Positions 35,019 through 44,495 of a stretch of DNA of 64,000 nucleotides are shown one piece after another. The translations under genes were made by a program, and so were the position numbers. The notes beneath the pieces were generated by a model. It was not told the DNA's origin. It made no database searches and was given only the letters and a program-made list of their open reading frames with translations. The stretch's first letter is position 1, and every line of letters starts with the position of its first letter. The stretch spans positions 1-64,000 of the forward strand of contig NZ_MCAS01000045.1 in the NCBI RefSeq assembly GCF_003610895.1, read 5' to 3'. The DNA comes from Paraburkholderia fungorum (GTDB lineage: Bacteria; Pseudomonadota; Gammaproteobacteria; Burkholderiales; Burkholderiaceae).

Positions 35019-35942
35019 ATGGACCTGAAGCAGCTCGAGGCCTTTGTTCACGTCGCTGAACTTGGCAGCTTCACGCGCGCTGCGACTACGCTCGACACTA
35101 ACCAGCCTGCCTTAAGCCGGCTGGTGCGGCATCTGGAGGTGGAATTGCGGCATACGCTGCTTGAGCGGACCGGCCGCGGAGTGACGTTGACGCCGGCGGG
35201 CCAGCGAATGCTCGCGCATGCCAAAGGTATCCTGCAACAGGTGCAGCGCGCCTCGCAGGACTTGGACGAGCTGCACGGTGCGCTCGGCGGCCATTTCGCC
35301 ATTGGCATTACCCCGAGCTTCGCCAGGGTCGCTACGCATGAACTCGTGCGTGGCTTTCGCTCCTCGTTTCCCGGCGCGACCATCTCGGTGGCTCAGGGCT
35401 TGTCCACTTATCTGATCGAATGGCTGATGATGGGCCGCATCGACGTCGCCGTCCTGTACGACACATGCGATACGCCGTTGATCGACAAGCGAACGATCTT
35501 TACTGAAGAACTGTTTCTGATCGGCTCGGACAACGGCGATACACCCACAGAGGCAGTAGGCGAGTCCACAACAACGATCACGCTGCGGGAAATCGTGCGC
35601 TACCCGCTCATCATCCCCGGCCGCATGCACGCGATCAGACGGATGGTTGAGGCGGCCGCCGCAGAACAGGGCGTAAGATTGCGGATCGAACTGGAGGTCG
35701 ATGCAGTGACCTCCATTCTCGACCTCGTAAGCGAAGGCATCGGCTATGCGGTGTTATCGCTTAATGCGACTACGAGCGATGCGCTCAAGCGGCGCTTCCA
35801 GGTAATCCGCATTACCGAGCCGACGCTCTTCAGCCGTCTTGCAATCGCAACCAGTAGCAAGCACACGCTGTCGCAACTTGCCATTCAGGCGATCGCCATG
35901 CTCGAATTGAAAATATTGCCGCTCTACGGCACCGCTGCCTGA
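35019..35942 (+). CDS. LysR-type regulator of the lig operon
   Basis: The 307-residue protein has the LysR helix-turn-helix (MDLKQLEAFVHVAELGSFTR, then LDTNQPALSRLVRHLEVEL) and an effector domain (about 90-300) with FAIGITPSFARVATHELVRG and DLVSEGIGYAVLSL. Divergent orientation from ligI and the T-N11-A palindrome beside its start make it the likely regulator, responding to a pathway intermediate. The effector cannot be inferred. Its closest resemblance is to the CynR/Nac-like group of LysR proteins. Confidence 0.93.
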   Translation: MDLKQLEAFVHVAELGSFTRAATTLDTNQPALSRLVRHLEVELRHTLLERTGRGVTLTPAGQRMLAHAKGILQQVQRASQDLDELHGALGGHFAIGITPSFARVATHELVRGFRSSFPGATISVAQGLSTYLIEWLMMGRIDVAVLYDTCDTPLIDKRTIFTEELFLIGSDNGDTPTEAVGESTTTITLREIVRYPLIIPGRMHAIRRMVEAAAAEQGVRLRIELEVDAVTSILDLVSEGIGYAVLSLNATTSDALKRRFQVIRITEPTLFSRLAIATSSKHTLSQLAIQAIAMLELKILPLYGTAA

Positions 35943-35971
35943 CCCGGCGTTTACTTCGCACGTCCGCTCTC

Positions 35972-37206
35972 TTGGCCAACTCGACGTCGCCGACCGCCGA
36001 ACTGCTCAATCTCGCCCAACTGCGAGTGTTCACCATTGTCGTCGAACACGGCAGTGCAAGCCGGGCAGCGGCGCTGCTCTTTCGCGCGCAATCGGCCGTG
36101 ACGCGCTCCGTGCGGGAACTCGAGGAAACGCTCGGCGAACGGCTGCTGGAACGTCGGCCATCGGGCATGCTGCTACCTCGGTCGGCCATGCCGTCGACGA
36201 GCGCAGCCGGCGCATCTTCGCGGAATTGCATGCACTCGCGCAATGGTGCGCGACGCGCCAGACGCGCGTACGAACCTTCACTTCAGGCTCGATACCTTCC
36301 TACTTGCTGAACACGCGGCGCCTGCAGTTATTCGTGGCTCTCGTGCGCCATCAGCATATGCCGAGTGCGGCGCAGGCCCTCGGGGTCAGCCAGCTGGCCG
36401 TCAGCAGCGCAGTGCGGATTCTTGAGAACGGTGCTGATATTTCTCTGTTTCATCGTACGGCACGAGGCGTGCAGCTCACCCGCGAGGGCGAAATTTTCGC
36501 ACCGCACGTGCGGCGCGCGCTTAACGAACTGCGCCACATCCCGGACGACATCGCCGCCGTGCGCGGCGTTATCCGTGGTCACGCTGCGGTCGGCGCGTTA
36601 CCGCGCAGCCGCACGTTGATCGTTCCGGAGGCGGTGGCGCGTGTCAGGCGTGACTATCCGGGTGTGCGCATTACCACCGACGAAAGCGCCTACGAGACGC
36701 TCGTGGCGAGGCTGCGCGCCGGCGACATCGACTTTATTCTCGGCGCGCTGCGTCCCACCGATGCCGCGAGCGGGCTGCATGGCGAACCGCTGATGTCGGA
36801 CGACATGGTCGTGCTCGCCCGGGCTGATCATCCGCTCGCCGGCAGGCGGGGACTCAAGTTACGGCAGTTGGCTGACGCAGAGTGGGTTTTACCGCGCAAC
36901 CACACGCCGGCGCGTTCGATTCTCGATACGCTGTTCGTGCGTATGACGCTGGGGGCGCCGGTGGCCGCGATCGAAACAGCGGATCTCGCGATGTTTCGCG
37001 GTCTCCTGTTGCGTACGGACATGCTTGCCGTTCTGTCAGCGCAGCAGGTCTATTACGAAATTGAGACCGGACAACTGGTGATTCTGGACGTTGCACTGCC
37101 CGACACCGAGCGCGCAATCGGTCTGACAACGCGAGCAGCGGCCGAACCGTCGCCGGCCGCCCGCAAGCTGATCGAAGCGGTTCGCGAAGTCACGCAGCGA
37201 ACCTGA
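35972..37206 (+). pseudogene. Frameshifted LysR-type regulator with two HTH domains
   Basis: Frame 1 (from TTG 35972) encodes a LysR helix-turn-helix: LAQLRVFTIVVEHGSASRAA and LERRPSGMLL. Near 36180 one base is missing; frame 2 continues as VGHAVDERSRRIFAELHALA and goes on to a second LysR helix-turn-helix (NTRRLQLFVALVRHQHMPSA and RTARGVQLTREGEIF) and a full effector domain to the stop at 37206. The original product of about 411 residues belongs to the rare two-HTH class (GbpR-like). The downstream part alone (ATG 36226, 326 aa) could still make a one-HTH protein. A sequencing error is possible. Confidence 0.82.
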
Positions 37207-37348
37207 GCAAACCTGAGCCGATCCTGCGCGATTTGCCGCGACCGACATACCGCCCACGGCACATTTCCATCTATTCCATCGGTATAAACGCGGACATCGG
37301 ACCTTCCCCGCTGGCACCGATAAACGAAACAGGTGCCGTCAACGCGTC

Positions 37349-38506
37349 ATGACGAAGGTGGCAATCGCGGCCGGCGACTACGCCGGCCTGCACAAGGAAG
37401 TAGTCAGCGTCGTCGAGTCGGCGCGGCGCACGGCGGCACGAAACGTCAATGCCGTGATGACCGCCGCCTACTGGGAGATCGGGCGACGGATCGTCGCCAG
37501 TGAGCAGGGCGGGCAGGCGCGCGCCGGCTACGGACAGGCGCTGATCGCCCGGCTCGCGGACGACCTGGCGCGCCGTTTCGGACGTGGCTTCGGCCGGGCC
37601 AATCTGGCCAGCATGCGCGCCTTTTATGTCGCCTGGCCGGCGGCGGAGATTTTCCAGACAGTGTCTGGAAAATCTGCAGATCCTGAAAATGTCCAGACGC
37701 CGTCTGGAAAATCGCTGCCAGCGAAAGGCGTCGTTGACTGCATGGCAACGACGCCCGATTACATGGCGCTAGCCACCCGTTTTACGTTGCAGCGGTCCGC
37801 CTATGTGCGCCTGCTTTCAGTGAAGACGGCGGCCGCTCGCGCTTTCTATGAAGCAGAGGCGTTGCGCGAAGGCTGGTCGGTGCGCCAACTCGACCGCCAG
37901 ATCGGTAGTCAGCTTTACGAGCGTCTGGCGTTGTCGCACAACAAGGCGGCCCTGCTCAGGAAAGCCGCTGATGTCCAGCCGGGTGATCTCCCCACGGCAG
38001 AGGAGGCGATTCGCGACCCGTTCGTCCTCGAGTTTCTCGACATCAGGGACGAGTACTCGGAGTCGGATCTTGAGGAGGCGCTGATTCTGCATCTGGCGGA
38101 TTTCCTGCTGGAACTCGGCGACGACTTCGCTTTCGTCGGCCGGCAGCGCCGCCTGAGAATCGACGACAGGTGGTTCAGGGTCGATCTGGTGTTTTTCCAT
38201 CGACGGTTGAGATGCCTGGTCATCATCGATCTCAAGGTTGGTCGCTTCAGCTATGCGGACGCCGGGCAGATGCATCTCTATCTGAACTACGCGCGTGAGC
38301 ACTGGATGAAGCCTGGGGAGAATCCACCCGTCGGTCTGATCCTTTGCGCCGAAAAAGGTGCGGCCGAAGCACACTACGCGCTGGACAATCTGCCGAACAA
38401 GATTCTCGCGGCGGAATACCAGACGGTGTTGCCCGATGAGGCGATGATCGTGCAGGAGCTGGAGCGCACAACAGCGGAACTGGACCTGCGCACCGGGGCT
38501 TCGTAA
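37349..38506 (+). CDS. YhcG/DUF1016 family PD-(D/E)xK nuclease
   Basis: The 385-residue protein has the N-terminal DUF1016 region (VVESARRTAARNVNAVMTAA, YWEIGRRIVASEQGG, RGFGRANLASMRAFYVAWP) and the C-terminal YhcG nuclease domain (FLLELGDDFAFVGRQRRLRI, WFRVDLVFFHRRLRCLVIID, LKVGRFSYADAGQMHLYLNY) with the D and DxK residues. Such genes are often found with restriction or toxin modules, but none is adjacent here. The hinge at about residues 100-122 contains a duplicated SGKS segment encoded by palindromic DNA. ATG 37349 is the first Met of the conserved region; its ribosome-binding site is weak. Confidence 0.9.
   Translation: MTKVAIAAGDYAGLHKEVVSVVESARRTAARNVNAVMTAAYWEIGRRIVASEQGGQARAGYGQALIARLADDLARRFGRGFGRANLASMRAFYVAWPAAEIFQTVSGKSADPENVQTPSGKSLPAKGVVDCMATTPDYMALATRFTLQRSAYVRLLSVKTAAARAFYEAEALREGWSVRQLDRQIGSQLYERLALSHNKAALLRKAADVQPGDLPTAEEAIRDPFVLEFLDIRDEYSESDLEEALILHLADFLLELGDDFAFVGRQRRLRIDDRWFRVDLVFFHRRLRCLVIIDLKVGRFSYADAGQMHLYLNYAREHWMKPGENPPVGLILCAEKGAAEAHYALDNLPNKILAAEYQTVLPDEAMIVQELERTTAELDLRTGAS
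37649..37708. repeat. Pair of palindromes inside the yhcG-like gene
   Basis: A perfect 11-bp inverted repeat with a 3-base loop (37649-37659 and 37663-37673) is followed by a second, shorter copy (37692-37698 and 37702-37708). Both share GTCTGGAAAATC on the right (37663-37674, 37702-37713). The reading frame is kept, producing FQTVSGKS and VQTPSGKS. Confidence 0.75.
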
Positions 38507-38658
38507 GGTTTGTCCCCGATGCCCGAGAGATCCCCGATCATCTGAAGGCGAGGCCGCGAATCGGTACCGCGTCGCCATTTGGAAAGGGTGACGTGCTTTC
38601 ATATCTGCCAGTTCAGGCAGAAAACTGGCGCCTCAAGATACGATGGTTATCTTAACGA

Positions 38659-39894
38659 TTACGTCGGAGATGCGCCCTGGCTTTTGTGGCGTGTCTCGAC
38701 AGGGAACCGGATTTCAAAGGTCGTGCCGTGTCCCTCGCGGGACTCGAAATGGATGCGGCCTTCAAGAGCCCGGCAAAGCTCCCTGACAATAGCCAGCCCG
38801 AGGCCCACCCCCGGTATGTCGTCGCCAGCGACCCGTTGGAACTCCTCAAATACGCGTCGCTGGTCGGGCACGGCAATGCCGACACCGGAGTCGGTGACAC
38901 GTAGATACCAGCTACCCTCTGCGGAGTTGCCCATCGCCATTTGAATTTCACCAGCCTTCGTGTACTTGGTCGCATTGGACAGCAGGTTGAGAGCCACCTG
39001 TTTCACCTTGAGGCGGTTCGACAGCACCGTTATCTCGCCAGCGTCGCAGTAAGCCGACAGACGCAACCCTTTTGCCTCAATACCTGGCCGGCAAGCCGCG
39101 ACCAGCTCTTCGAAGAGCTCGTGCAGGCCGAACTGCTCGACGGCGAGCGGTGCGTTGTCGCCTAGAACGACCGAGTACTCCACCATGTCGTCCACCAGTT
39201 GTTTCATGTCGGCAGCCTGCCGGGTGGCGAGCGCAATTCCGGCATCCGCCTTTGATGGGGCGCGGGATATCAGCTGCAGCGCGACCGAGAACGCGTTCAG
39301 GAAGTTGCGCAGGTCGTGCACCACGCTGCGGGTGATCTGCATGCGCGACTCGTAGAGATCGCTCACCAGCCGCTGTTTCAGCGTCAGTTCATGGTTAGCC
39401 CGCTCAAGACTGCCGGTGTATTCGTCGATCTTCCGGTCGCGCTCGGTGACGACTTCCCGGATGGATGCCACGGTGACAAAAGCGAGTGCCTCATCAATCA
39501 GCCGCCGCGCACGCCCTTCGTGACGCCTCGTAAACGCGTCATCCGACTCCGCAAACGCCTCGACCGCGTCCGCCAGCACCTGCCGGAACAGTTCCAGCTC
39601 GTGAACGAGTTCGTCAATGCGATAGCCCTGTCGCCACCGGACCCGTGCATGCATCCGGGCGTCGTGCTCAATCGCCCGTTCCACCGGCTCCAGGTCCTGC
39701 GCTTCGAGTGCGGTGCAGATCCCGCCGAGGATTTCCGGAAGATGATCGGCGAGCTGCTCGTAGGTCAGCTTGTCGGCCTCGACGAGGTCAGCATCGGCCG
39801 CCACCGCGTGCATCCATTTTTCCGTCAGGCTTGTCCGCTGCTGGCGCAGGAGTCCGGCAAAGCCGCGCAGGGGTGCTACTCGCGAGTCAGTCAT
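38659..39894 (-). CDS. Cytoplasmic histidine kinase with RsbR-type N-terminal domain
   Basis: The 411-residue protein has no transmembrane segment. An all-helical N-terminal domain (about 12-150) resembles RsbRD/RsbT co-antagonist sensor domains (LRQQRTSLTEKWMHAV, YRIDELVHELELFRQVL). A dimerisation helix follows with phospho-accepting His193 in SVVHDLRNFLNA, and then a HATPase domain with NLLSNATKYT, DSGVGI and GVGLGLAI. It should autophosphorylate in response to a cytoplasmic cue. ATG 39894 has a poor ribosome-binding site. It is divergent from the single-domain receiver at 40147, its probable partner. Confidence 0.9.
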   Translation of the reverse strand: MTDSRVAPLRGFAGLLRQQRTSLTEKWMHAVAADADLVEADKLTYEQLADHLPEILGGICTALEAQDLEPVERAIEHDARMHARVRWRQGYRIDELVHELELFRQVLADAVEAFAESDDAFTRRHEGRARRLIDEALAFVTVASIREVVTERDRKIDEYTGSLERANHELTLKQRLVSDLYESRMQITRSVVHDLRNFLNAFSVALQLISRAPSKADAGIALATRQAADMKQLVDDMVEYSVVLGDNAPLAVEQFGLHELFEELVAACRPGIEAKGLRLSAYCDAGEITVLSNRLKVKQVALNLLSNATKYTKAGEIQMAMGNSAEGSWYLRVTDSGVGIAVPDQRRVFEEFQRVAGDDIPGVGLGLAIVRELCRALEGRIHFESREGHGTTFEIRFPVETRHKSQGASPT

Positions 39895-40146
39895 GATCGT
39901 TGTTCGCAGAATGATGTTTCGACAGCCGCGGGTGAGCGCTCCGCGCTACTTCGAATGTGCGGGCGTCCCCGCAACCTGCACTCGCGTCACGATGACGGGA
40001 ACAGGTTAGTCGGGGAAAACCGGTCCGGTAACGTTGCCTGACGGGACGTACACCATTTTCATTTAGTCGCATGCCAGGAACAAGTTTTGCGCCGTCGTGA
40101 TAGATGGGAGAAGTTAAAGAAAGCATAACCCGAAGGTAGGGCCGGT

Positions 40147-40506
40147 ATGTATTCAATCCTGCTCGTCGATGATGACCCTGACCTCCTCGCGGTGTGGCAT
40201 TTCATACTAAGCGGGGAAGGATATGACGTACGTTGCGCAGGCAACGGCGCCGAGGCGCTGGAGTGTCTCAGGCAGCGCGTGCCTGATCTCGTCATCACCG
40301 ACTGGATGATGCCCCTGTTGGACGGGGCGGAGCTGTGTCGCCGGATGCGGGCTCACCCGGAGTTGGCGCGTGTGCCGATTTTTGTCCATACCTCCGCGCC
40401 GCTCTCACAGAAAACCGGCAACGCATGGGACGTCTGTCTGCAAAAACCTGTCCCTATGCAGGTTTTTCTCACAACCGTGGGACGGTTGTGTGCGGCGCGC
40501 CGATAG
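40147..40506 (+). CDS. Single-domain response regulator (CheY-like)
   Basis: The 119-residue protein is only a receiver: acidic cluster DDD at 8-10, phospho-acceptor Asp52 in VITDWMMPLLDG, Thr/Ser in FVHTSAP and conserved Lys in CLQKPVP. It has no output domain, so it acts by protein contact or as a phosphate relay. It is divergently transcribed from the histidine kinase gene, 252 bases apart, which suggests a cognate pair. The gene is preceded by AGGGCCGGT and starts ATG TAT. Confidence 0.93.
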   Translation: MYSILLVDDDPDLLAVWHFILSGEGYDVRCAGNGAEALECLRQRVPDLVITDWMMPLLDGAELCRRMRAHPELARVPIFVHTSAPLSQKTGNAWDVCLQKPVPMQVFLTTVGRLCAARR

Positions 40507-40618
40507 CCTGCCACGCGCGCCAGGTCGATTGACCGTGGCCTGGCAGGTCTGTTAACGAAGTACGAAAAGGTGCTGGTTGGACCTCGCACCTCGCTTTTGA
40601 AATCACAGGAGAATAATC

Positions 40619-41209
40619 ATGCGCAGGAGACAGTTCATTATGGCCACGAGTGCGGTGCTGGCGACCGGCAGCCTCGGGCTCGCCGGCTGTACGACCACTT
40701 CGCCGAAGTCTGCGTCGGGCACGGCGGGCAACGCCGGGAAACGACAGTCGATCAATGCTGATGTCGATTCGACGTTGGCGCGCCTGTATTCAACTGCCAA
40801 CGGGTCGCGCGAACTGGTCGCGAAAGCCCGCGGCGTGCTGGTCTTCCCGTCGGTGATCCAGGCCGGCTTCTGGATCGGCGGCCAGTACGGCGAAGGTGCG
40901 TTGCGAATCAGCGGCCAGACGGCTGGTTATTACAGCACGGCCGGCGGCTCGTTTGGCCTGCAGATCGGCGCGCAGTCCAAGGCGATCATTTTCCTGTTCA
41001 TGACGCAGGATGCGCTGGACCGGTTCCGCAACAGCGAAGGCTGGGCCGCCGGCGTTGACGCGACGGTCGCCGTGATGAAGGTCGGCGCGAACGGCAATAT
41101 AGACACATCGACGGCGACCGCGCCGGTCGAGGCCTTCGTGCTGACCAATGCCGGCCTGATGGCCGGTGTCTCACTGGAAGGCACCAAGGTCACGCGTCTG
41201 AAGATCTGA
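40619..41209 (+). CDS. YSC84/SYLF-domain lipoprotein (BPSL1445 family)
   Basis: The 196-residue product has a signal with RRRQF near the start and the lipobox LAGC (Cys about 25), then a SYLF domain: STLARLYSTANGSRELVAKA, RGVLVFPSVIQAGFWIGGQY and AGYYSTAGGSFGLQIGAQSK. SYLF domains bind lipids. Homologues are common small lipoproteins in Burkholderia and are sometimes immunogenic. CAGGAG precedes ATG 40619. Twin arginines near the N-terminus could direct Tat export, but the motif is weak. Role unknown. Confidence 0.9.
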   Translation: MRRRQFIMATSAVLATGSLGLAGCTTTSPKSASGTAGNAGKRQSINADVDSTLARLYSTANGSRELVAKARGVLVFPSVIQAGFWIGGQYGEGALRISGQTAGYYSTAGGSFGLQIGAQSKAIIFLFMTQDALDRFRNSEGWAAGVDATVAVMKVGANGNIDTSTATAPVEAFVLTNAGLMAGVSLEGTKVTRLKI

Positions 41210-41334
41210 GCGCCTTAGGTGCGGCGTGACCCGGATCGCGTGCACATCAGGTCATCGGGGTCCGCCGTAAGCTTAGTCGGCCTCGGGGAGCGCGCCATTC
41301 TGGGGGATGGCTTCACCAGCCGGTTTCTCGACTG

Positions 41335-41600
41335 TCAGGCGCGCGTTACCGTGGAAATGCTCCCGCAGGGTGCTCGGCCGCCTCCTGGTGGATCATTCCT
41401 TGCCCGATCAGGGAAGGGACAAGCACTCGTTCACGAGGCGCGGTGTCGCGTTGGGTCGGCCGAGGCGCTTGCCTCAGGCGCGCGCATTGCGCCGGGTCCG
41501 AGCGGATTCGTTCCCGAATAAGCTCCTTTCGAATTCCGCGACCGCCGAGAGCACATGCGCCCGCATCCGGCCCACTGGTGTGCTCATGTCGGTCTGGCAT
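41335..41600 (-). pseudogene. Relic of a small serine resolvase/invertase gene
   Basis: Read on the minus strand from about 41600, successive frames give STPVGRMRAHVLSAVAEFER, then LIRERIRS, then RNARA-stop-GKRLGRPNA, then IGQGMIHQEAAEH and GSISTVTRA. Together these are the end of the catalytic domain (usual AELERSLIRERV...ARGKRLGRP) and the helix-turn-helix of a Tn3/Hin-type recombinase. At least three frame changes and one nonsense codon are needed, and the N-terminal half with the catalytic Ser is missing. Confidence 0.8.
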
Positions 41601-42362
41601 CCTTGTGATTTCCATAGTTATCCACTTTTTCTGCGTATAACCCTGTGTGAAAAATGCGCCCAGTACTGCAGCGCACTGTTCCAGCGCGCGCTGAAGGCCT
41701 ACGGTATGCGCTCGCCGATGAGCCGTCGTGACGATAGTTGCCCGCGTTGCCTGAGGGAGCACATACGCTATCAAGTTCGGGGGCAGACGACCGAGTCTGC
41801 CATCAAGCGAGGGTCACGGTCGGGCAGCTGATAGACACAGTCTGTGATGCTGAAATGGACGTCCGCCAACATCAGGCAACGCTGCGGTACGGACATTGAA
41901 ATGTGACTGAAACGAATGCCCTGTTGGCCTGTCAAGAGCACTTCTTACGAGACAAACCTGCTTGTCGCTTTCCTGCAGGTCTGCGTGGCGTGGCCGACTT
42001 CGCCAGCGGCTTGTATCCACGTAATGCACGGCGTTGACTGAGAATCGAATTGGAGATGGCATTCCTCCATAACCGCCCGCAGGGGCTAACGATGCCTACA
42101 GGTCTGGGTTAGGGCACTGTGGGCACGCTCGACTTGCTTCGTTTGTCTGAAGCGCGCGCCATCGTCAAACTGGCGTCCCCTCCCAGTTTTCATCACCGTA
42201 CCGATCACGTCTGTCCGCCTCACCGATTGCAGTCGCGCGCGTAATCGGATGTCGGAATCTCTGCCAGGCTCCATCCCACCGTGTGGAACCATTGTTTCAC
42301 GCGGTCGACGGAATCTGGTGGCAGGCGCGCGTGTGCGGCTGTCAGGCAGGAAGGGGGTACGC
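41601..42362. other. Intergenic debris upstream of the MutS-like gene
   Basis: No intact gene. A single TTATCCACT (41617-41625) resembles a DnaA box, but it is isolated. A Cys-rich frame (CEKCAQYCSALF, CPRCLREH) at about 41640-41830 has no start signal. Confidence 0.35.
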
Positions 42363-43538
42363 ATGGTCTTCCACAGCATCCTGTTCAAAAAACCAGAGGA
42401 CGGACCAAAGCGCGATGACGTGCCGGAGCCAGGTTTCTTTGGTGATCTCAATCTCGACCAGATAATCTCCGCAATCACGATCGGATGGAGCGACTACAAC
42501 CTGAAGCCGTTCTTTTATACCGAGCTGTCGCGTGAGGAAGCGATTACGTATCGGCACGAGGTCATGCAGGATCTCGACGATACCGGTGTGTTCGACAGCA
42601 TCAGTGTTTTCTCGCACGGCATGCGCAAAATGCGCGAGCACCTGGCACAGGCGGAAAAACTCCGCTACCGGCTCCAGAAGGAGTGGTGGTTCCTCGAAGC
42701 GATCGTGGTCTATTGCGAGACACTTGCGGCCTTTGCCCGGGATCTGCCGCTGGCAGCGCCCAAGTCAAAAGGACTCAGGGCGTTTCATCGATACCTGACC
42801 GGATATGTTGCATCGGAGCATTTTCAGTCGCTCACACATGACGCGGACCATCTCAGGAGGCGCCTATCGGCGATTCGATATTGCGTGCTCATCAAGGGAA
42901 ACGCCGTCACGGTACGCAACTACGACGCGGAAATTGACTACAGTGCCAACGTTCTGCGGATCTTCGAAAAATTCAAGCAGGGGGCGGTCAAGGATCATCG
43001 CGTCGAGTTGCGCGACTGGCTGGACATGAATCACGTCGAAGCCCATGTCCTGGATTTCGTCGCGCAACTGTACCCGCAAAAGTTTATGGCGCTCGCCACA
43101 TACCGCGCGAACAACGCGAGCTATCTCGATGTCACGATCCAGACGTTCGACCGCGAAGTCCAGTTCTACTTCGCGTACCGCAGTTACATCAATATCTGCA
43201 AAGGTCCGGGCCTGTGTTTTTGCTACCCGCGCATGTCATCCAGCAACAAAGCCGTGCGCTGCGACGAGACGTTCGATCTGACGCTCGCGCACAAGCTCAC
43301 AAGCGAAAACGCGTGCGTCGTCAAAAATGATTCCCACCTCAATGGCGAAGAACGTCTGATCGTTGTATCGGGTCCCAACAACGGAGGGAAAATGACTTTT
43401 GCCCGCACCTTTGGCCAACTGCACTATCTGGCGAAGATCGGCTACAAACCGAGCGGGCGTGCCCCGCTGACAATCTTCCAGCAAGACGTTCAGCCGAAGC
43501 TGACGTTGCCGCCGGAAACATCGGCGAGCGTGCCATGA
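42363..43538 (+). pseudogene. MutS-family ATPase gene cut just after Walker A
   Basis: ATG 42363 follows AGGAAGGGGG. The 391-residue frame has the lever/clamp helices of a MutS-like protein (DLNLDQIISAITIGWSDYNL, FFYTELSREEAITYRHEVMQ) and the start of the ATPase: LIVVSGPNNGGKMTFARTFG and QLHYLA. After that the family sequence stops; 34 unrelated residues (from AKIGYKPSGRAPL) and a stop follow. The signature, Walker B and dimer interface are gone, so ATP hydrolysis is not expected. The 5' part looks intact, so a truncated protein may be made. This is not the housekeeping mutS. Confidence 0.8.
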
Positions 43539-43575
43539 GCATGATCCGCATAGCAGAGGTGACAAGGAGACCGGG

Positions 43576-43962
43576 ATGCTCGCGAACCCAGCTATACAAG
43601 CTTTCTTGATGTTTCTGGCTGGCACGGCATTGACGCTTGGTGATGTGCATAGCCGGGTGTGGGCATGGGTCTGCTGGTGCGTGGCAGGAGCGCTTCTCTT
43701 TGTCGCGTTTCTCAGGTGGCTACGTTGGCCGGGCCGCTACGGTCGCAAGCTGGAGAGTATCTGGTATCTAAGCTGGGGTGGGCGTGTTCCGCTGCGAAAA
43801 GCCGCCGAAATCATTTACAGCGAGGCGCGTGCGCAAAATTCGGTCTGGGCACACGCAGCCGAGCGCATGAGCCTGGACAAGTCGCCTGATGGCATCCTTT
43901 GCTACATCGCAGAGGTGATCAAGCAGGACACGCATCCCAGTCCACTGAACCAGTCCGCGTAG
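43576..43962 (+). CDS. Membrane-anchored protein, 128 aa, 3' end possibly rearranged
   Basis: AAGGAG six bases before ATG 43576 gives a good start. The product has two adjacent transmembrane helices (about 7-23 and 28-46: AFLMFLAGTALTLGD, VWAWVCWCVAGALLFVAFL) and a soluble tail (WYLSWGGRVPLRKAAEIIYS, then GILCYIAEVIKQD). The last dozen residues run into the imuB fragment on the opposite strand, and the junction near 43930 suggests that the natural C-terminus was replaced. Family not recognised. Confidence 0.6.
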   Translation: MLANPAIQAFLMFLAGTALTLGDVHSRVWAWVCWCVAGALLFVAFLRWLRWPGRYGRKLESIWYLSWGGRVPLRKAAEIIYSEARAQNSVWAHAAERMSLDKSPDGILCYIAEVIKQDTHPSPLNQSA

Positions 43963-44495
43963 CGGCGCATCTCCGTGACGACCTCGAAAGGTAGTGTGTC
44001 CAGGATGCGTCCGAGCGAGCGCATTTTGAGCACGCGCGTCTTGCCCCGCTTCGACAACAGCCACGCACCTTGTCCCGTCGGCGCAACGCCTACGCGGCCC
44101 GTGACGCCAATGGTCTCAACGATTTGTCTGATTGCGCGGCAGATGCGTGGAACACCGCCGAAAAGCCGGATGCTCGCAGTGACATCCATGAGGACCGTGT
44201 CTTCTGCACACTGCGCGACCATTGGCGAAAAACGCATGACCGCATACGCGACTTCCAGCAGCACGGCGTGCTCGCGAGCAGGGTCACGGTCATACACCAG
44301 TGCGTCCTGCGCGAGCGTGATGACCCCGCCACGCCGCATGCCGACGGCGACACCCGCCTCCCGCGCGATCGCATCGGCGATGAGGACTGTTTCCCGCTCG
44401 AGCACGACGCATCCACGCTCCGCCCTAGTCGACCACCTCGGACGGAACACCTCCAGCGATAGCCGGGGTAAGTGAATGGCGACGAACACGGCCAT
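43902..44495 (-). pseudogene. imuB: 5' part of imuB (inactive Y-family polymerase homologue)
   Basis: ATG 44495 starts MAVFVAIHLPRLSLEVFRPR, then AIAREAGVAVGMRRGG, AQCAEDTVLMDVTASIRLFG and TGRVGVAPTGQGAWLLSKRG, the N-terminal half of ImuB. Homology ends at about WFSGLGC (near 43930), after which nine unrelated residues precede a stop. ImuB normally exceeds 450 residues, so the C-terminal part with beta-clamp and partner contacts is lost. It follows the imuA fragment with a 70-base overlap, the native operon order. Confidence 0.85.

Noticed and set aside
37349..38506. A complete restriction-modification or toxin system around the YhcG-like nuclease
   Set aside because: Neighbours on both sides are a LysR pseudogene and a histidine kinase; no methyltransferase, specificity subunit, helicase or antitoxin is present, so no defence island can be claimed.
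41617..41625. DnaA-box-like TTATCCACT
   Set aside because: A single near-match without a cluster of boxes, AT-rich unwinding region, or replication gene; not an origin.
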